The notes: generated by a model not told the origin, from the sequence alone. 64,000 nucleotides of DNA from Peromyscus leucopus (GCF_004664715.2 NC_051076.1:2489800-2553799); one strand, 5' to 3'. Shown: positions 34,445-47,345, counted from the stretch's first letter. Numbers and translations are program-made.

Positions 34445-34800
34445 GGAGACTGGGGAGATAGCTCAGTAGATAACGTGCTTGTGGTGATGTGAAGATTGGA
34501 ATCAGGTTTCCCATTGCTTACATAAAAGCCAAATAGGTGTGGCAGCACACCATCATACCCCTGTGTTTGGGAAGCAGAGACAGGGATCCTTGCTAGACTA
34601 ACCAAATCAGTGCACTCTGTATCCAGGGATTCCTGCCTTAGCAAATAAAGCATGGAGCAATAGAGGAAGACATCCAATGCCAACCCCTGGTCTTCATATT
34701 TACATGCACTCAAATGCATGTGTCAACATACCTGTGAACATGCATACACACATGCATGCATACTACACAGGTACATGCAAGAATGAAATAAAAAGTATGT
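34445..34800 (+). repeat. B4-like SINE
   Basis: The head is ACTGGGGAGATAGCTCAGTA. A B1-like middle (GGTGTGGCAGCACACCATCA, then GGAAGCAGAGACAGGGATCC) follows, and the tail is CATGCATACACACATGCATG ending in AATAAAAAG. The order is typical for B4 in plus orientation. Confidence 0.65.
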
Positions 34801-34814
34801 CAGATCCGTAGTCA

Positions 34815-34925
34815 AAACTGTGAGGGAACATGCCTGTAATCCCACTATTAGTAGTCAGAGGCAGGGAAATAAAAATTTGAGGCCAACCTGGGCTACACAG
34901 AAGGACTGTGTCTCAAAGAAAAAGG
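34815..34925 (+). repeat. B1 SINE, diverged
   Basis: TGCCTGTAATCCCACTATTA, AGTCAGAGGCAGGGAAAT, GGCCAACCTGGGCTACACAG and TGTCTCAAAGAAAAAGG are B1 blocks in plus orientation. Confidence 0.75.
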
Positions 34926-37900
34926 AATTCCATGGCAGCACTTGTGATTGATGTAAAAGCATACAGAGATGGTAAAAGGCACTCCCCTCCATAACACTAA
35001 AGCAGCACACATGCCCACATTCTGTAAATCACTGATAAAACACCCAGTATACTGCCCTTGATTTTCTTTAAAAGCTAAAGTTCATCAAGCACTGATATTA
35101 TGCCAAGATTATTTACATTTGTTTTATCCTGTAATTTCTATGAACAGAAAATCATTCATAATTTGAGAAAAGTCCATGTTCTCAGAGTTTTCCCATAAGT
35201 TTTAATCAAATATATGGGTGTGGAAGTGAGATTTATTTGACTGTTACCACACACTGCTTATTAAATATTCCATGGCTCTTTATTCCTTGGGTTCAGTGGT
35301 AGCTGTCTTCAGAAGCCATGAGACTCTGCAGGCAGACAACTTTGGGAAGGCAAATCTAGTAATCCAAGAAAATAGCTAGACATAGTAAAAAGCCAAGAAC
35401 TCTCCAGGGTTTTGCCACAAATGTAGTGATTCAGTGGATCTGAGTGCCAGGGTTGAGGGTATTCAGAAGGCCCCATCTATTTCCAGATTTAAATATCTCT
35501 TCTCTGCAAGAGGAATAAAACTTGCTTGGACTTCCCTCACACCTTTCTGATTTAAGCTTGCCAGGTTTCTGCCCTTCTAAAAGCTGTACCTTGAGAGACA
35601 TGTTCTGCTTCCTTTATATTCTGTGACCCTTACCCTCAGTCTAAGTTACATGTCAGCACATTCTTAGAGGATCAGCTCCTGGATTACTCTCAGGTCAATC
35701 TAGGAATTATCTGAGCAAACAGCACCTCACATATGTCCTTATAGTGTGTGCATAGGCCCAGTTCAGGAAAACATCACTGCAGCTACACCTGGGTGCTCCC
35801 AGTGTACCCACGACTCCTCGTAGTCACTCACTATCACTGAAACTCCACTCTTACATTTAGCCTATGATTACACTCTTCTCTTTGTTCTTCTCCTCAGGCC
35901 CCCACAGTGAACCACAGCACACTTTCCTCATTGGTCTTGGTATTTAATTTTGACTGTATTTAGTGTGATGTCCTTGTGCAGCCAGGAAAGGAGGTACTAA
36001 TTAGGACACACATCCCTCTTTTGAGCTGATTGTCCATTTTCTTTGCTTTCTTTTTCATGAGGGAATCTTTAGCATCTGCTAAACAGGCATGCAAATCTTT
36101 CTGCTGAAGTTTTCCTCTCCATTTGGCAGGTAGGATTGTCTTACAGGTAAAGCTGGCCACCCTGACAGCTGATTATATTATAGTCTGTGCCTCCAAAGGG
36201 CACCGGAAGACAGGAATGGCGACCTATGAAAGCAATTAAGGCTTCAGGATAATTTCTGCTGTGAGCTGGGAATGAGATGGCAGCGGACAGTTTATAATGG
36301 ATAATAGGCTCTTTGTGTGAGTCACAGAGTAGCACAGGAAAAAACCCAGTTTCTCTGTCAAATGGTTCCATAAATGCAATAGAACTCTTTATGTCTAATG
36401 TCTAGTAGACCAATTTAATCTTATCCTCTGTTGCTAAGTATGTTCCACAGAATATGTAACCATTTTTCTTCTTTGAGAATAGTCTGTTTTCTTCCATCAA
36501 GAAGAAGGTGTAGCACATTCAAAAAATTGCTTAATGTCTGGAAAGCATTGCAGCCCTGTGGGTTCCAATGGGAATAAAAGCAGCTATTCGCTTTGAAGAG
36601 AGACATGTTAACAATTTCCCATCTGAGATGGGACTATAATGTTTGAAAACATGGCATAGCCAGTCTGGGCACAGAGCAGAAGAATCTATATTGGTGGACT
36701 CTGCGCTGTTGTATCAACAAGGAGTCTTTCTCTTTCAGTCACTAGATGGAAGCACCTTGACAGACTATGTTTCCAACTGTGTGAGTGCTGTTGGACCCCT
36801 GGAAGAATCCCAGATACCGGCTTCCTCTGCTGTCTTCCAGAACTGGCTATTTTGTCTTAAAGAGCTGATGTTTTGCTGATGGTGGGCAACAGGCATTACT
36901 GATTCATTCACCATGCAAAGTTGGCGTAAAGCATGGCTTAACACATTAAGATTGGGTCCCTTGTGTTGAAAACTTTTCACGCCACTCAAAATTGGTTATT
37001 TGCCAACTGTTTAAATATACTTCGCTAGAAAAAAGGACTTTCCATAGAGCCTAAACAATGTCTTCCTGAAGTAAAAGTGCTCCAATCTAGATGCTGGATT
37101 TTTTTATTCAAACACTTCTTCTCTTTCTTTATCTCATTGTTTGTGTTATATGACAAATGAGTAAATTTAGGACCAGATAGTACTGGTCCACTTAAAAATA
37201 AAAAAAATAAAAAAGCATTCCTGAAACACAAAAGCAGAAAAACTTTATCTGCCTGTCCTGGCCGTTTTGACATAAAATCCCAGACTGAAATGTAGATTCT
37301 GATTTCTGTTCTTCGGGCTCATGGTGGGAGGGTAGGAGTGGCAAACAGAGGGCTGCCAGAGGCTCCTCGCGGCGCTGCTCCTTCCACGTCACTCTCATCA
37401 AGCCACATCTTGACAGGCACACGAGGCACCTGGGCAACCTCTAGAAAATACTCACGTTTTTATGATTTTCCTGCTTGAACACTTCCTTGTCAAAGTCGAA
37501 GACACAAACTATCAGACTAGCTTGTTGGAGGGTCACTTAGGATGCAGGCTTCTCGTTCAGTGGCTCTCCTGCAAGGTATGGCTGGGGAAGGCAGTCATGA
37601 AGGATGAGGCAGGCAGGTCAGTGTTCTGGCAAGCGTGGTGGTGGAGAATCCCGGGCTCGTCTAGGCACTTGGTGATGGCATGTCCGACACCTTGTTCCAG
37701 GTCTGAGCAGGATTAGGCAGTGAGGAGCAGACAGGGCCCCTTTTCCTGGAGTATGTGAAGATTGATCCTGGGTGCTTAATTCCTAGCTGGGAAACATTTA
37801 AGCTTCTGTCTCTACCTGGCCTTGAAATTCTGATGAAGTTACTACAATACAAATAATCCCTATTTTGCTGCAGTTTGTAAATGTCCTGTAACTTTCTGCT

Positions 37901-38310
37901 AACAGCTCTGGCCAGAATGATGGAAATGAAAACCAGCAACGGGCAGACAGTCTCACCCCTGGTCTCATGAACAGGAAAAGGCTTTGGAAATGAAAGACTA
38001 GAAAATGACCACAGATTGAAAGGTTCTGAAAGGTTTTCAGGGTTCTTTACATATGGAAGTTCCTGTCTCACTTAAATCCAGATTTCACCTCTTTAACTTT
38101 CCCCGTAGCTACGTAAGAGAAGACACTGAGGAAAAAAGCTTGGATGATTTTAGCTTATGAACTTATGTGAAGAAAATTAATGTTTTCTGAATCACCACTT
38201 GGAAGAATTCATTATTAATTAATTATTTTCTTTTGGATGTTTTACTTTTTTTTTTTTTTTACTATGTATATACATTTGCCTCATAAATTTAATTATATAT
38301 GACAGGATGG
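34926..38310. other. Mostly single-copy intergenic sequence
   Basis: No gene, SINE or LTR was recognised over 3.4 kb. Open frames (for example 37661-38071 minus and 36643-36879 plus) show no known domain. Nothing marks them as exons. Confidence 0.4.
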
Positions 38311-38525
38311 TTAGGAGATGGAGAGATGGCTCAGTGGTTAAAATCATAGATTGATCTTGCAGGGGATCTAGGTTCAGTACCAGTATCCATATCAGACCAC
38401 TCACAACAGCCTTTAACTCCAGCTCCAGCGTCTCTGTCGTCCTCTTCTGGCCACTGCAGGAACTGCACACATGTGCAGCCACTCTCCTCTCACATAATTA
38501 AAAGTCGAAATAAAATATTTTTTTA
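38311..38525 (+). repeat. B2-like SINE
   Basis: GGAGATGGAGAGATGGCTCA (head), GGTTCAGTACCAGTATCCAT (B-box region) and CTCTTCTGGCCACTGCAGG, ending in AAATAAAATATTTTT. Plus orientation. Confidence 0.75.
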
Positions 38526-38644
38526 AAAATTACTCCTTTTTGTTTTTTTGAGATTATAATTATACCTTTTCCTTTCTTATTTTCAGCAACCCCCATATAA
38601 CCCTCTTGACTCTTGCATTAAATTCATGGCCTCTTTTCACTAAT

Positions 38645-38765
38645 TGTTATTACATACATATATGTATATATAATATTATGTTTATATACATATTATATGC
38701 ACACATACATACATTCATACATATATATATATATTTGTACACATACACTTTCCCTAAATACATAA
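38645..38765. repeat. AT-rich and (CATA)n simple-sequence tract
   Basis: Alternating TA/CA stretches such as CATACATATATGTATATAT and ACATACATACATTCATACAT. Confidence 0.7.
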
Positions 38766-38814
38766 GTACAACCTGCTCAGTCTGCGTGAAGTTACTATAC
38801 ATATGTTTTTAGGG

Positions 38815-39190
38815 ATGACCATTTGGGACTGGATAACCAGTTGGTGTGCTCTTCCCTGGGAAAGACCAATTCTCCCACTCTCAGCTTTCCTTATTTGTTC
38901 ATAGTTCTGTATGTAGGGTTCAGGCCTTTTAGGTTTTCCTAGTTCACATCAGCATGTCTATTGTTTTTGTTCAGCTCATGTTTCAGAAGTCATGTTGGTG
39001 ACTTTAGGGGTATGGCATTCCTAGGAGACACAATCTCACAGAAAACTTGTTCCTCTGGCTCTTGTAATCTTTCTATCCTCTGTTCCACAATGTTTCCTGA
39101 GCCTTAGATGCAGGAGTTTTACTATAAATATATCCCATGGGACTGGGCTCCACAATACTGCACTTTGATTGATTGCAGCTTTCCATCAAT
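38815..39190 (-). repeat. Rodent L1 3'-UTR-like sequence, minus orientation
   Basis: The plus strand carries GTTGGTGTGCTCTTCCCTGG, GTTCAGCTCATGTTTCAGAA, GGAGACACAATCTCACAG and CCATGGGACTGGGCTCCACA. I recognise this order from the antisense strand of rodent L1 3' ends. It is diverged and noncoding. Confidence 0.55.
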
Positions 39191-39194
39191 TAAA

Positions 39195-39455
39195 AAGTGG
39201 GTATGATCTGGATGGGATATTATTTCACCTTAAAAAAAAGAAAATCTTGAAATTTGTAGCAGCATGGATAAATGAGCAGTTAGAATGATAAGTCAAAAAA
39301 GCCAAGTACAGAAATACAAACTCTGTAGCCTCACTTTTGTTTGGAATATGAAACAATCAAGCCACAGGAACAGAGAATAGGAGAGGATTCCCAGAGATCA
39401 GAAGGAGGAAAACATGGAGATGTGTGTTAAGGGTACAAAGTTCCAGTTATTCACG
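39195..39455 (+). repeat. Ancient mammalian L1 (L1M-type) fragment
   Basis: TTTGTAGCAGCATGGATAAA, ATAAGTCAAAAAAGCCAAGTA, TCACTTTTGTTTGGAATATG and GGGTACAAAGTTCCAGTTAT follow the order of old L1 3' sequence in plus orientation. A head-to-head neighbour of the fragment at 38815. Confidence 0.6.
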
Positions 39456-41596
39456 GAATACATTGTGTACAGGGTTCTTAAGTCTCTCAACTTCCTTCAT
39501 TTCAGTGTCTCTTTTCTCATTCCTCCCCTTCTCCACTCTTTCATCCTCTCTCTCAATCTTCCCCCCTCTCTGTATTTCTTTCTACAAATGTGAAGGAGAC
39601 ATTTGAAATGAGCTTTAGTAAGTCCATTTGCTGTGAAGACATTTCATAGTTTCTTACGTATATGGTATCATAGGGCAAATAGCTGGCAATAAGAGAGAGT
39701 TGACCAAGCAATACACTTTAAATAGTAATTGTTGATGAATTATAAACGAGCAATTACAAACATTTTGCAAGTATCCATGGTATCGATGTTGGGGATAGAT
39801 TTACTGTTGCCGGGAACTCCCCCTGCATTGGCTCAATGGAAAGCATCTGAGATGGTCCAGGAAGTAGTTAATAGCCAAAGCTGAGCAGTTAAGAAGAAAC
39901 TGGAATGAAGTCTTTTAGGATCAAAGAGCTGCTACCAGACACTGGCCTAGGTATTAGCTCTGTAGAGTTAGAGAATTGGGAACTAAAAGAAAAACCACAA
40001 TGAGGCAGACTTTGCTGTTTTTGTTGGACTTCTTATTTGCTTATTTTTATTGTTTTGAGTCAGGGTCTTACACTCAAAATCATCATACCTCACCCTCCCA
40101 AATGTGGGGACAATAGTAATGTCTAAAACATAGCTATATTAGAGATTTAAGTTATTTTAAGATTAAAATTCTTTTGTCTTCTGGAGAACACAATAGATAG
40201 ACACAATAGGGATTTTGTTGCTTAACTTCAGTTTTTCTTAAACAACCTCTTAATCAAACATGGGAGTTTTCTTATGGGTGTGGGACTAACAGGTAGAACA
40301 AACAGCCTGGTCTCAGTCAGCCACTGCTTGATCAGGACCCTCTCTCCTTCAGTGTCACCTCTTGGTTTTCATCTAAATCACATGAATTTACCTGAAGAAT
40401 TTACTAATATTGCTCAATACCGAACATTTTCTAATATTATAGCAATTTTGCAAAATACATCAATGACCTTGCAAAGCCAAAGCCACGTTTTAAGGAATCC
40501 TGACATGATTTACCTTTGTCTCTTTGTTACCATTCACACCAATGGTGAGAAGCTGTCATTCTGATGTGAGCAAGGACCAAGGCAGGGACACTAAGCTTTC
40601 CTAGTGGTCACTGGAGGCTTTGCCCTGCTGCACGGATAGTTATAAGATAGCTAGATACTTTGAAAGGACCTTTGGTAAAACTATAGAGAACAAAACTTAG
40701 CTTTGACTTTGTGATTTTTCAATCAGATGACAAAATGAGAAGCTTGCATAATTCTATTTTCTGTAAGCCGAATGATATGGTAGTCTTCAGAAAAATTATT
40801 TCTATAGTCACTGAAGCTAAGACTGGGGCCTTTCTTCATGATACACAATTTTACTATTAAGAAATGGGTGAACTGTAGTTATTCTCCCCTGAGTATTTGG
40901 CAGAAATTTTCTTGAAAATGAATAAAATGTGCCTGCTACTTCAAGGACAAACAGCTGAAAGTATTTGACACTCATGGTAGAAGTTTTTTTTCCAGTAATG
41001 TAAATTTTTGGGAAATTCATTTCTACTTTTATGAACTTGAATTTCCCAATATTTGAAGACTTTTAAATGAAATTAGTGATTATATTAACTAATATAACAT
41101 TTTGTGATGGGCTGTGCAAACATCTGGCAGAAAGGCATAACTCAGTGTTTCAATGTTGTCTAGGTAACAATATGTAACGCTACAAAACCATGCATCCATA
41201 AGTGCTACTTCAAGATGGGCTGATGGGCTATAATACAAGAGAGCACAGATTTTTTTTTGTATGTTCTAAGAATGTACATTGTACCCTTGAAGACACAGAA
41301 CTTGACTGTTTTACTGTAGGATCAAAGAATATCCAGAACTCTATTTCTTCCTTTTTCAGTTATATCTTGATATGCATATACCAAAATATTGCCATGTGGC
41401 AGGTTGATGGTAGGCTGAACTAGATAGCAGAGTCCAGCATTCTTCTGCTAAGCCATACCTCAAAGAGATTTGCAAAAATGTATGAAAGCAGCATTTTTCT
41501 CAGTAACATTTTATTTGAGAAATAGTTATTTTCATATAAATAATTATTTTTATATGATCTTGATTGATTATGATAATCAAATAAATGATTACACAT
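39456..41596. other. Mostly single-copy intergenic sequence
   Basis: No gene was recognised. A pyrimidine-rich stretch at 39480-39590 is the only compositional feature. A 96-codon open frame at 40274-40564 has no family resemblance. Confidence 0.4.
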
Positions 41597-41765
41597 AAAT
41601 ATTTCCTTTTTGTTGTTTGCTTTTTGTTTCTGTTTTTTGTTTTGTTTTGTTTTTGTTTTTTGAGACAGGGTTTCTCTGTGTAGCCTTTGCTGTCCTGGAA
41701 CTCACTCTGTTCCTTGAACTCTCAGAGATCTGCCTCCCAAGTGCTGGGATTAAAGGCTTATGTTT
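41597..41765 (-). repeat. B1 SINE
   Basis: The plus strand shows the T-rich complement of the A tail (TTTTGTTTTGTTTTG), then GAGACAGGGTTTCTCTGTGT, CCTGGAACTCACTCTGTTCC and GTGCTGGGATTAAAGGC. This is a minus-strand B1 that lost its first roughly 20 bases. Confidence 0.9.
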
Positions 41766-44372
41766 AATTTTTCAACTTGAGTTTTAAACACAAAGTTTGA
41801 ATAGACAAAGCTTGCATATATGAAGGCTTGTTAAGGTCCTAAATAATTACATCAAGAATGCAGAGGCCATAGGTTCAAACATTTTAGAAACTATTATCCT
41901 AATAAATTTCTCTTAGGTAATCTTACATGTGGACATTATAGGCCACACCATGCAAGTTAAAGCATTTAATAATAGATTAGAATGCCTTCCTGAACTGAAT
42001 GTAAAGCTGCATTCTAACCAATAATGGTTACATAAATAAATAATGGATTAAGAGATTGCAAAGAAAACAAAGCCTGAGGCAGCTTCCTGGACATTTGACG
42101 CATCTGCACCTAGCCTTGCTCTTGGCTGCTGATGTAAAACAGTGACCCAAGATCTTGGTATTTCAGGGAAGCTGTTTACTTTGCCACATGACATGGGCTT
42201 TTGATCTCAAATATTAGTCATCTGCGTGGCTTCCTTATGTTTAGTACATCTGGCATGTAGCTTGTTTCTCATTTTACCTTTTTTTATGTTACTTTATCAA
42301 GTCACTTTGAAATCAGCCTGAGGAAAAATCAGCAGACTACAATTGTTGTAAGTGCATTTTTTTTATCAAAATACATAAAATTGCATAGCATTCTCGTGAG
42401 TCAGTGTTTCAGTTGATGATCTATAATGTAGACTCCATAAAGCTACAGTGTGACATAGTTGAATCTATTATTGTCTGACATCTAAACATAAAGGAACAAA
42501 GTCTACATTTGATACCTAAGCAATTGGATGACAGGAGACAGAGAAAGAAACTTGCCTGCTGCTTTTTTGATGTTACTCATTTCCTCTCCTGAGCTTTGAA
42601 TTTCTCTCTCATTTTCTTCTCCGTCTCTGGCATCCAGGACTCTCAGTTAAGTTTTGATGGGGTCTAAGGGTCCTGTCCATGTTTGAAAGTATCTGTCTCA
42701 CGCATTCACACCTACTGAATTTTATGCTCAGAGCCAGTACCTGTACTGGATCCCTAGGAAGTAATGTTCAAATTCCTGATTCATGCTACTTGAGAAGGGT
42801 GAATTTCACTTTTCAGTTCCTAATTTATGAAACAAATTATAGCTTTCAGTGTTGAGCTAATCAAGTGCTAAGCAAGCATTCCATAAAGGTTTGTTGTGGA
42901 TTCACCTTTTTATATAAGATACTTTACTTTTCTTTATGGTACAATAATTAACATGGGATATATTAATGGAGTTGGCATGCCATTCACAGATACAAACACC
43001 GAACAGTTGTATGTGACTGAATCTCTAATACATATTATATTGGAGCATAAATAAGAAGTTCTCATTGAATCTGGTCCACTGGACAGAAAAGTTTTCCTAA
43101 ATAAGGGTTTGTAAACTGAGTTCTAAAGATGAATAGAAAAGAATTAACTATAAAAATGTGGAGTATGGCATGTTGGCAGAATAGCATGACCCCAACAATG
43201 ATCTTTAGAGCAGCTAGAAAAGGATTAGTGTACTAAATCCAGAGAGTGAGTCAGCAAGAAGGTATGAACTGCAGTCAGAATTAATGGCAAATTCTCCAGA
43301 GTTTCTGACCCAGGTGAATCATTTGGTCTGATTTTAATTTCAGTGGATTTTCAAAGAGAGAGTAATATAATGCAATGTACAGTTTGGTGACATCACAGGA
43401 TGAAAGGAGATCAGGGAGAACTCTGTCTACAGTAGTGATGCTGAAGACAGTGTGAACCAAATGGTAGCTTTGATGATGGAGAAATTGGAATGCTTGAACA
43501 ATTAGACTTCATGACTGAAGACAAAAAGATGAGAAGGAGGAAGATCCAGGTGTTATAGGACTTGACACATTAAATTAGGGAGCTCTTTCAGAAACAGTTG
43601 CTGTATTCAGTAATGTCCCCCAATGGCTGTCAAAGTTCTTGACATCACATATAGATACAAGGTGAAAGAGACAGGGAAGAAGCCTTGTTTTCTAATCTGC
43701 ATCTCCTTATGAGTAAGTAGCATCTCTCTCAAGTGTGAGAAACTTCAAAAAATAGGCAATTCTTTCTAATTCTGAGACTCAATGATTGTAGTATTGACAA
43801 CAAATTTCAAGAAGAGTTTCATCATCTGCACGACAATCCTTGTTCTGATAACAGTATATGCCTTGTCAGACAAGACACATATGAAATCATAATTATGATA
43901 ATACAACAGCAATAAGTAAAGGATGTTCTCAACAAATTGGGACAACAACCACTCTACCACAAATATGTTATGGAGTGGGTTCTTTCTTTCTTATCACATT
44001 GAGTCCTCTCCCCTCAGAAAGTGAATTTCTTCTCTCTTGATCACTCCTGGTGGGGGCTCTGACTCATGTCCCTTATTGACCACAGTTGGCACCTACTCTG
44101 GTCTGCTGGTGCTGCATCATTTCTTACTGAGGCAAAGGAATGGCATGAGCTGTAATATCCAAGAGATACCAGACATGTGGCAATTGTAAGCTTCACTCAC
44201 TCTTTATAACCTAGAATCAAGCTGTGGAGTTATTAGCTGTAGAAGGTTGGCTGGAAAATAATGTCTCAAGTTGAAAGAATTCTGGTCCTGGCAGATGCTT
44301 CAGGAAAAATAATTCTGCCTAGAGAGATGAGCAAGGAACGTCCATCTTAAATGTTCATAGTGAATACTATTT
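41766..44372. other. Mostly single-copy intergenic sequence
   Basis: No gene or named repeat was recognised in 2.6 kb. Open frames are short and without support. Confidence 0.4.
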
Positions 44373-44384
44373 GAAATGTACTTC

Positions 44385-44487
44385 GCGCGGTGGGCACGCT
44401 TAATCCACTCGGAGCAGACAGCGATTCTGTGAGTTAAGCAGCTGGTAAATGATTCAGAGAGGCGCAAAGTACACAGAAAACTGTTCG

Positions 44488-44532
<45 letters not shown>
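44385..44532 (+). mobile_element. Recent L1-mobilised retrocopy of an unidentified short RNA
   Basis: A 103-base body with many intact CpG sites (including CGCGCGG at its start) is followed by an uninterrupted 45-base A run (44488-44532). The insert is flanked by an exact 12-bp duplication, GAAATGTACTTC at 44373-44384 and 44533-44544. Poly(A) plus duplication is the signature of L1-driven retrotransposition, and the pure tail and unmutated duplication indicate a young event. There is no AATAAA upstream of the tail, so the source may be a noncoding RNA or an internally primed message. I do not recognise the body. Confidence 0.85.
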
Positions 44533-44534
<2 letters not shown>

Positions 44535-44730
44535 AATGTACTTCTGAGAACTCCTGCAGTGAAATTAAAACAAACAAGCATAAAATAATCATAAGATCCA
44601 AAACAAAAACAACAAAAATGAAATAAGTTTTTTTCTGCAAATGTACAAGACCATAAAATATTTTATAAACTTAAAGATATCTCACATGCTCATCATTGAA
44701 CAAAATTGGAGAATAAACTTTGGAAAATTT

Positions 44731-44731
<1 letters not shown>

Positions 44732-44784
<53 letters not shown>
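44732..44784. repeat. (CA)n microsatellite
   Basis: About 26 uninterrupted CA units. Confidence 0.95.
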
Positions 44785-44786
<2 letters not shown>

Positions 44787-44894
44787 TATCAAGGCAGAGA
44801 GGTCACGGAATGAGAAAAGAATCCCCATAATGTCAGTATGATTTGGCAGTCCTGGGTGTGGATTACACACAAATTCAAATAGAGTCAAGTTGTT

Positions 44895-45225
44895 CTGGTT
44901 TGCTTTTCTGCTGCTAAGACCAAAAGCAACTTGGGAGAAAAAGTTTATTTTAGCTTATAGGTTTTTATAGTCTGTAATTAATTGATGGCAAAGCAGGAAC
45001 TCAAGGCAAGAGCTTGAAGCAGAAACCAACAGGGAACTCCACTTACTGGCTCATGCCCACTGCTTTGCTCAGCTAGCATTTTTGTGCATCTCAGGCCCAC
45101 CTGACTAGGGATCAACAGTGGGCTGAATCCTCCTATATCAGTCAAGAAAATACTCCAGAGGTACACCCACAGGCAACTCTGATGGAGGTAACAGGACATC
45201 TACTTTTCTTTTAGCTTTACTGGGA
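44895..45225 (-). repeat. Rodent L1 3'-UTR-type repeat (Lx-like, tentative)
   Basis: CTGCTGCTAAGACCAAAAGC and AACTTGGGAGAAAAAGTTTAT open the repeat on its antisense strand. GAACTCAAGGCAAGAGCTTG and CTCCAGAGGTACACCCACAG follow. Diverged. Confidence 0.5.
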
Positions 45226-45390
45226 TTTATGACTTCTGAATTAAGGAAGCAGGAAAAAATATACCCCATTGTTTTTGAAGTCATGAGATTGTTTATCAAG
45301 ACAAAATGGAGAAATGAAGCTCAAAAGTAAAATAGATGAAGTCAGATAGATCAATTTAAAAATGACTGCTTAGCTGTGTGATCCATGCTA

Positions 45391-45715
45391 TGTAGTGGAC
45401 AGCTGTTCTGTCTATGACTTTGAAGCACCGCCCTAGAGGTGTAGCATATAACTGTCCTATCTACCTTTGACCTTGAAGTACCTGTCCCTGGGGCATGGTT
45501 CAGGGCTACCCTTAAGACCTGAGATGCACTTAGGCCTTGCTCTGCTCTCCCTCATGGGTTTAGATACTGAGACGGAACAGGTGGAAGAACTGCATGGGAC
45601 TGTAACTTGGTTTTCCAGAACCCAAGATAAATCTCCTATGCTGTAGTGAGTTTTCCTCCCCAATAAATTCCTTTACCCATTAAGCAGACTCCATGGATTT
45701 CTCGCATTAGTGCTA
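45391..45715 (+). mobile_element. Solo LTR, same family as 50309-50610 and 52407-52667
   Basis: It starts TGTAGTGGACAGCTGTTCTG, aligning with the GTAGCTGTTCC start of the provirus LTRs. It carries a CCTTGAAGTACC/GACTTTGAAGCACC duplication of the U3 start, and near its end CCAATAAATTCCTTT as polyadenylation signal. No internal sequence follows. The right boundary is accurate to about ten bases. Confidence 0.6.
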
Positions 45716-46601
45716 AGTGGCTTAATCTTTCTCAGCTTCTGTATTTGTAAAATACTTGCAAGTTAATGCCAATATTTTAAATACTATCACTTAATCTCAG
45801 GAAGAAACATGAAATTATTGTGAAAATATGGGATTTGCCTATTTAGAGCATAGCAAATATTCAGTAGTAAAAGCTGTATGATTTCATATAGTAGAAAAGA
45901 ATTAATAGCTTGAATCACCTGGTTCTGGCTTGACTCATCATAGAAATATCTTTTAAAATATACATGACCTCTATGTATTGCTATCGTGAGGCATGTCCTG
46001 GGATTATAACTACTGCCACATTAAAATCCAACTCTACTACTCACCATCTGTGTGACCTTGAACAAAACAGAATACCTTCCCATACCAAAATTTTATAGTG
46101 TACAAACTAGGAATGATACAATTTGTTTCATACTGTTTTACAATTCTTGTGAGAATTCAATTAAATAATTCACTGTACTATAACTATGGTTAAGAACCTA
46201 TTGCTCTCCATGGTTAGTAATGATTTATAAATTTTTATATTTGAAAATGGCACTGTGACTCCCCCACAAAGGTAATTAAGCAGATTATTTCCTTCCTTCA
46301 TTGTGTTCTTTCTCCTTACTGGCTGCCTCTGGCTTTCCTTGTCATGGGAACTCAGCTGTACTTTCGCATTCCCTGTCACTGGAGTACAATCTTCATTGCT
46401 TATGATTAAACAGCTGCCAGAATAGCCTTGGGGTCAGAGAGGGATGATAATATCTAAGACAATATCACACTAGCCAGAGATATTTTACAGTTATTTCTAT
46501 TTTTTCCATTGATTCTGACATTTTATCCCTTTTGGATTTAGAGAAAGGAGTTATCAATTCATTAGAGAATTGACAAACACAAGTATGTATGAAAATGCCA
46601 C
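45716..46601. other. Intergenic sequence, no gene recognised
   Basis: No gene or repeat that I can name. Confidence 0.4.
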
Positions 46602-47061
46602 TGTAGCATGAATTTTAAAAGGTCTTATTAATAAGCCAGGTATTGGGGTGAACACTGAAAGATCAGAGAAACAGAACAAGCCACAGCTAACCTCACCTTG
46701 CCAACTTCTCAGCCAATCTTATTTCCTCAGACTGAAAGCCCCTGAGTCCTCACCCGAATGGATGTCAGTTGAACTGCTTGCTAAAAGCCTAAAAGCTTTA
46801 AAAGACTCTAGTTCCTGGTCCTCACATCTTATACACCTTTCTTATTCCTGCCATCACTTCTTGGGATTAAAGACATGTGTCACCATGCCTAGCTGTTTCC
46901 AGTGTGGCTTTGAACTCACAGAGATCTGGAGGGATCTTTGCTTCCAGAATGGTAGGATTAAAGACGTGTGCTACCACTGCCTAAACCTATGTTTAATATA
47001 ATGGCTGTTCTCTCTCTGACCCCCAGATAAGTTTATTGGGGTGCACAATATAACAACCACA
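46602..47061 (-). mobile_element. 3' LTR of a minus-strand ERV remnant
   Basis: The minus-strand reading begins TGTGGTTGTTATATTGTGCA directly after a polypurine tract at 47075-47062 (CAAAAAAGGGGAAA). It ends near AATTCATGCTACA at 46602. The body contains two B1-like blocks (GGGATTAAAGACATGTGTCA, GGATTAAAGACGTGTGCTAC on the plus strand). It is related to the LTRs at 7765 and 27389 through a CTGGGGGTCAGAG block. Confidence 0.65.
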
Positions 47062-47075
47062 TTTCCCCTTTTTTG

Positions 47076-47345
47076 TTTAAAATAAAAAGTTATAACAAAC
47101 ATAAGAAAAAGTATACAAAAGTATCTACAATATATACAGTCAAGAATTACATTAACAATGTCTAGTCCATTCACATTTGACACATTCAGACAAAAAACTC
47201 CATTATATATATTAACAATGTCCAGTCCACTAACATTTGACAAATTCAGACAAAAAAATTTTCATTACTTATCCTATTTAAAATAAGCAGTTCCTTTTTA
47301 AAAGTAGATTCAATAATCTCCCTTTTTATCTTATATCCATATTCT
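47076..47345 (-). mobile_element. ERV internal remnant with a local tandem duplication
   Basis: Adjacent to the polypurine tract and AT-rich. A roughly 60-base unit beginning ATTAACAATGTCTAGTCCA (47151) is repeated from 47211 with small differences (ATTAACAATGTCCAGTCCAC). No frames remain. Confidence 0.5.

Noticed and set aside
37661..38071. 136-codon minus-strand open frame in apparently unique sequence
   Set aside because: No domain, no splice or promoter evidence, and composition like the surrounding noncoding DNA.
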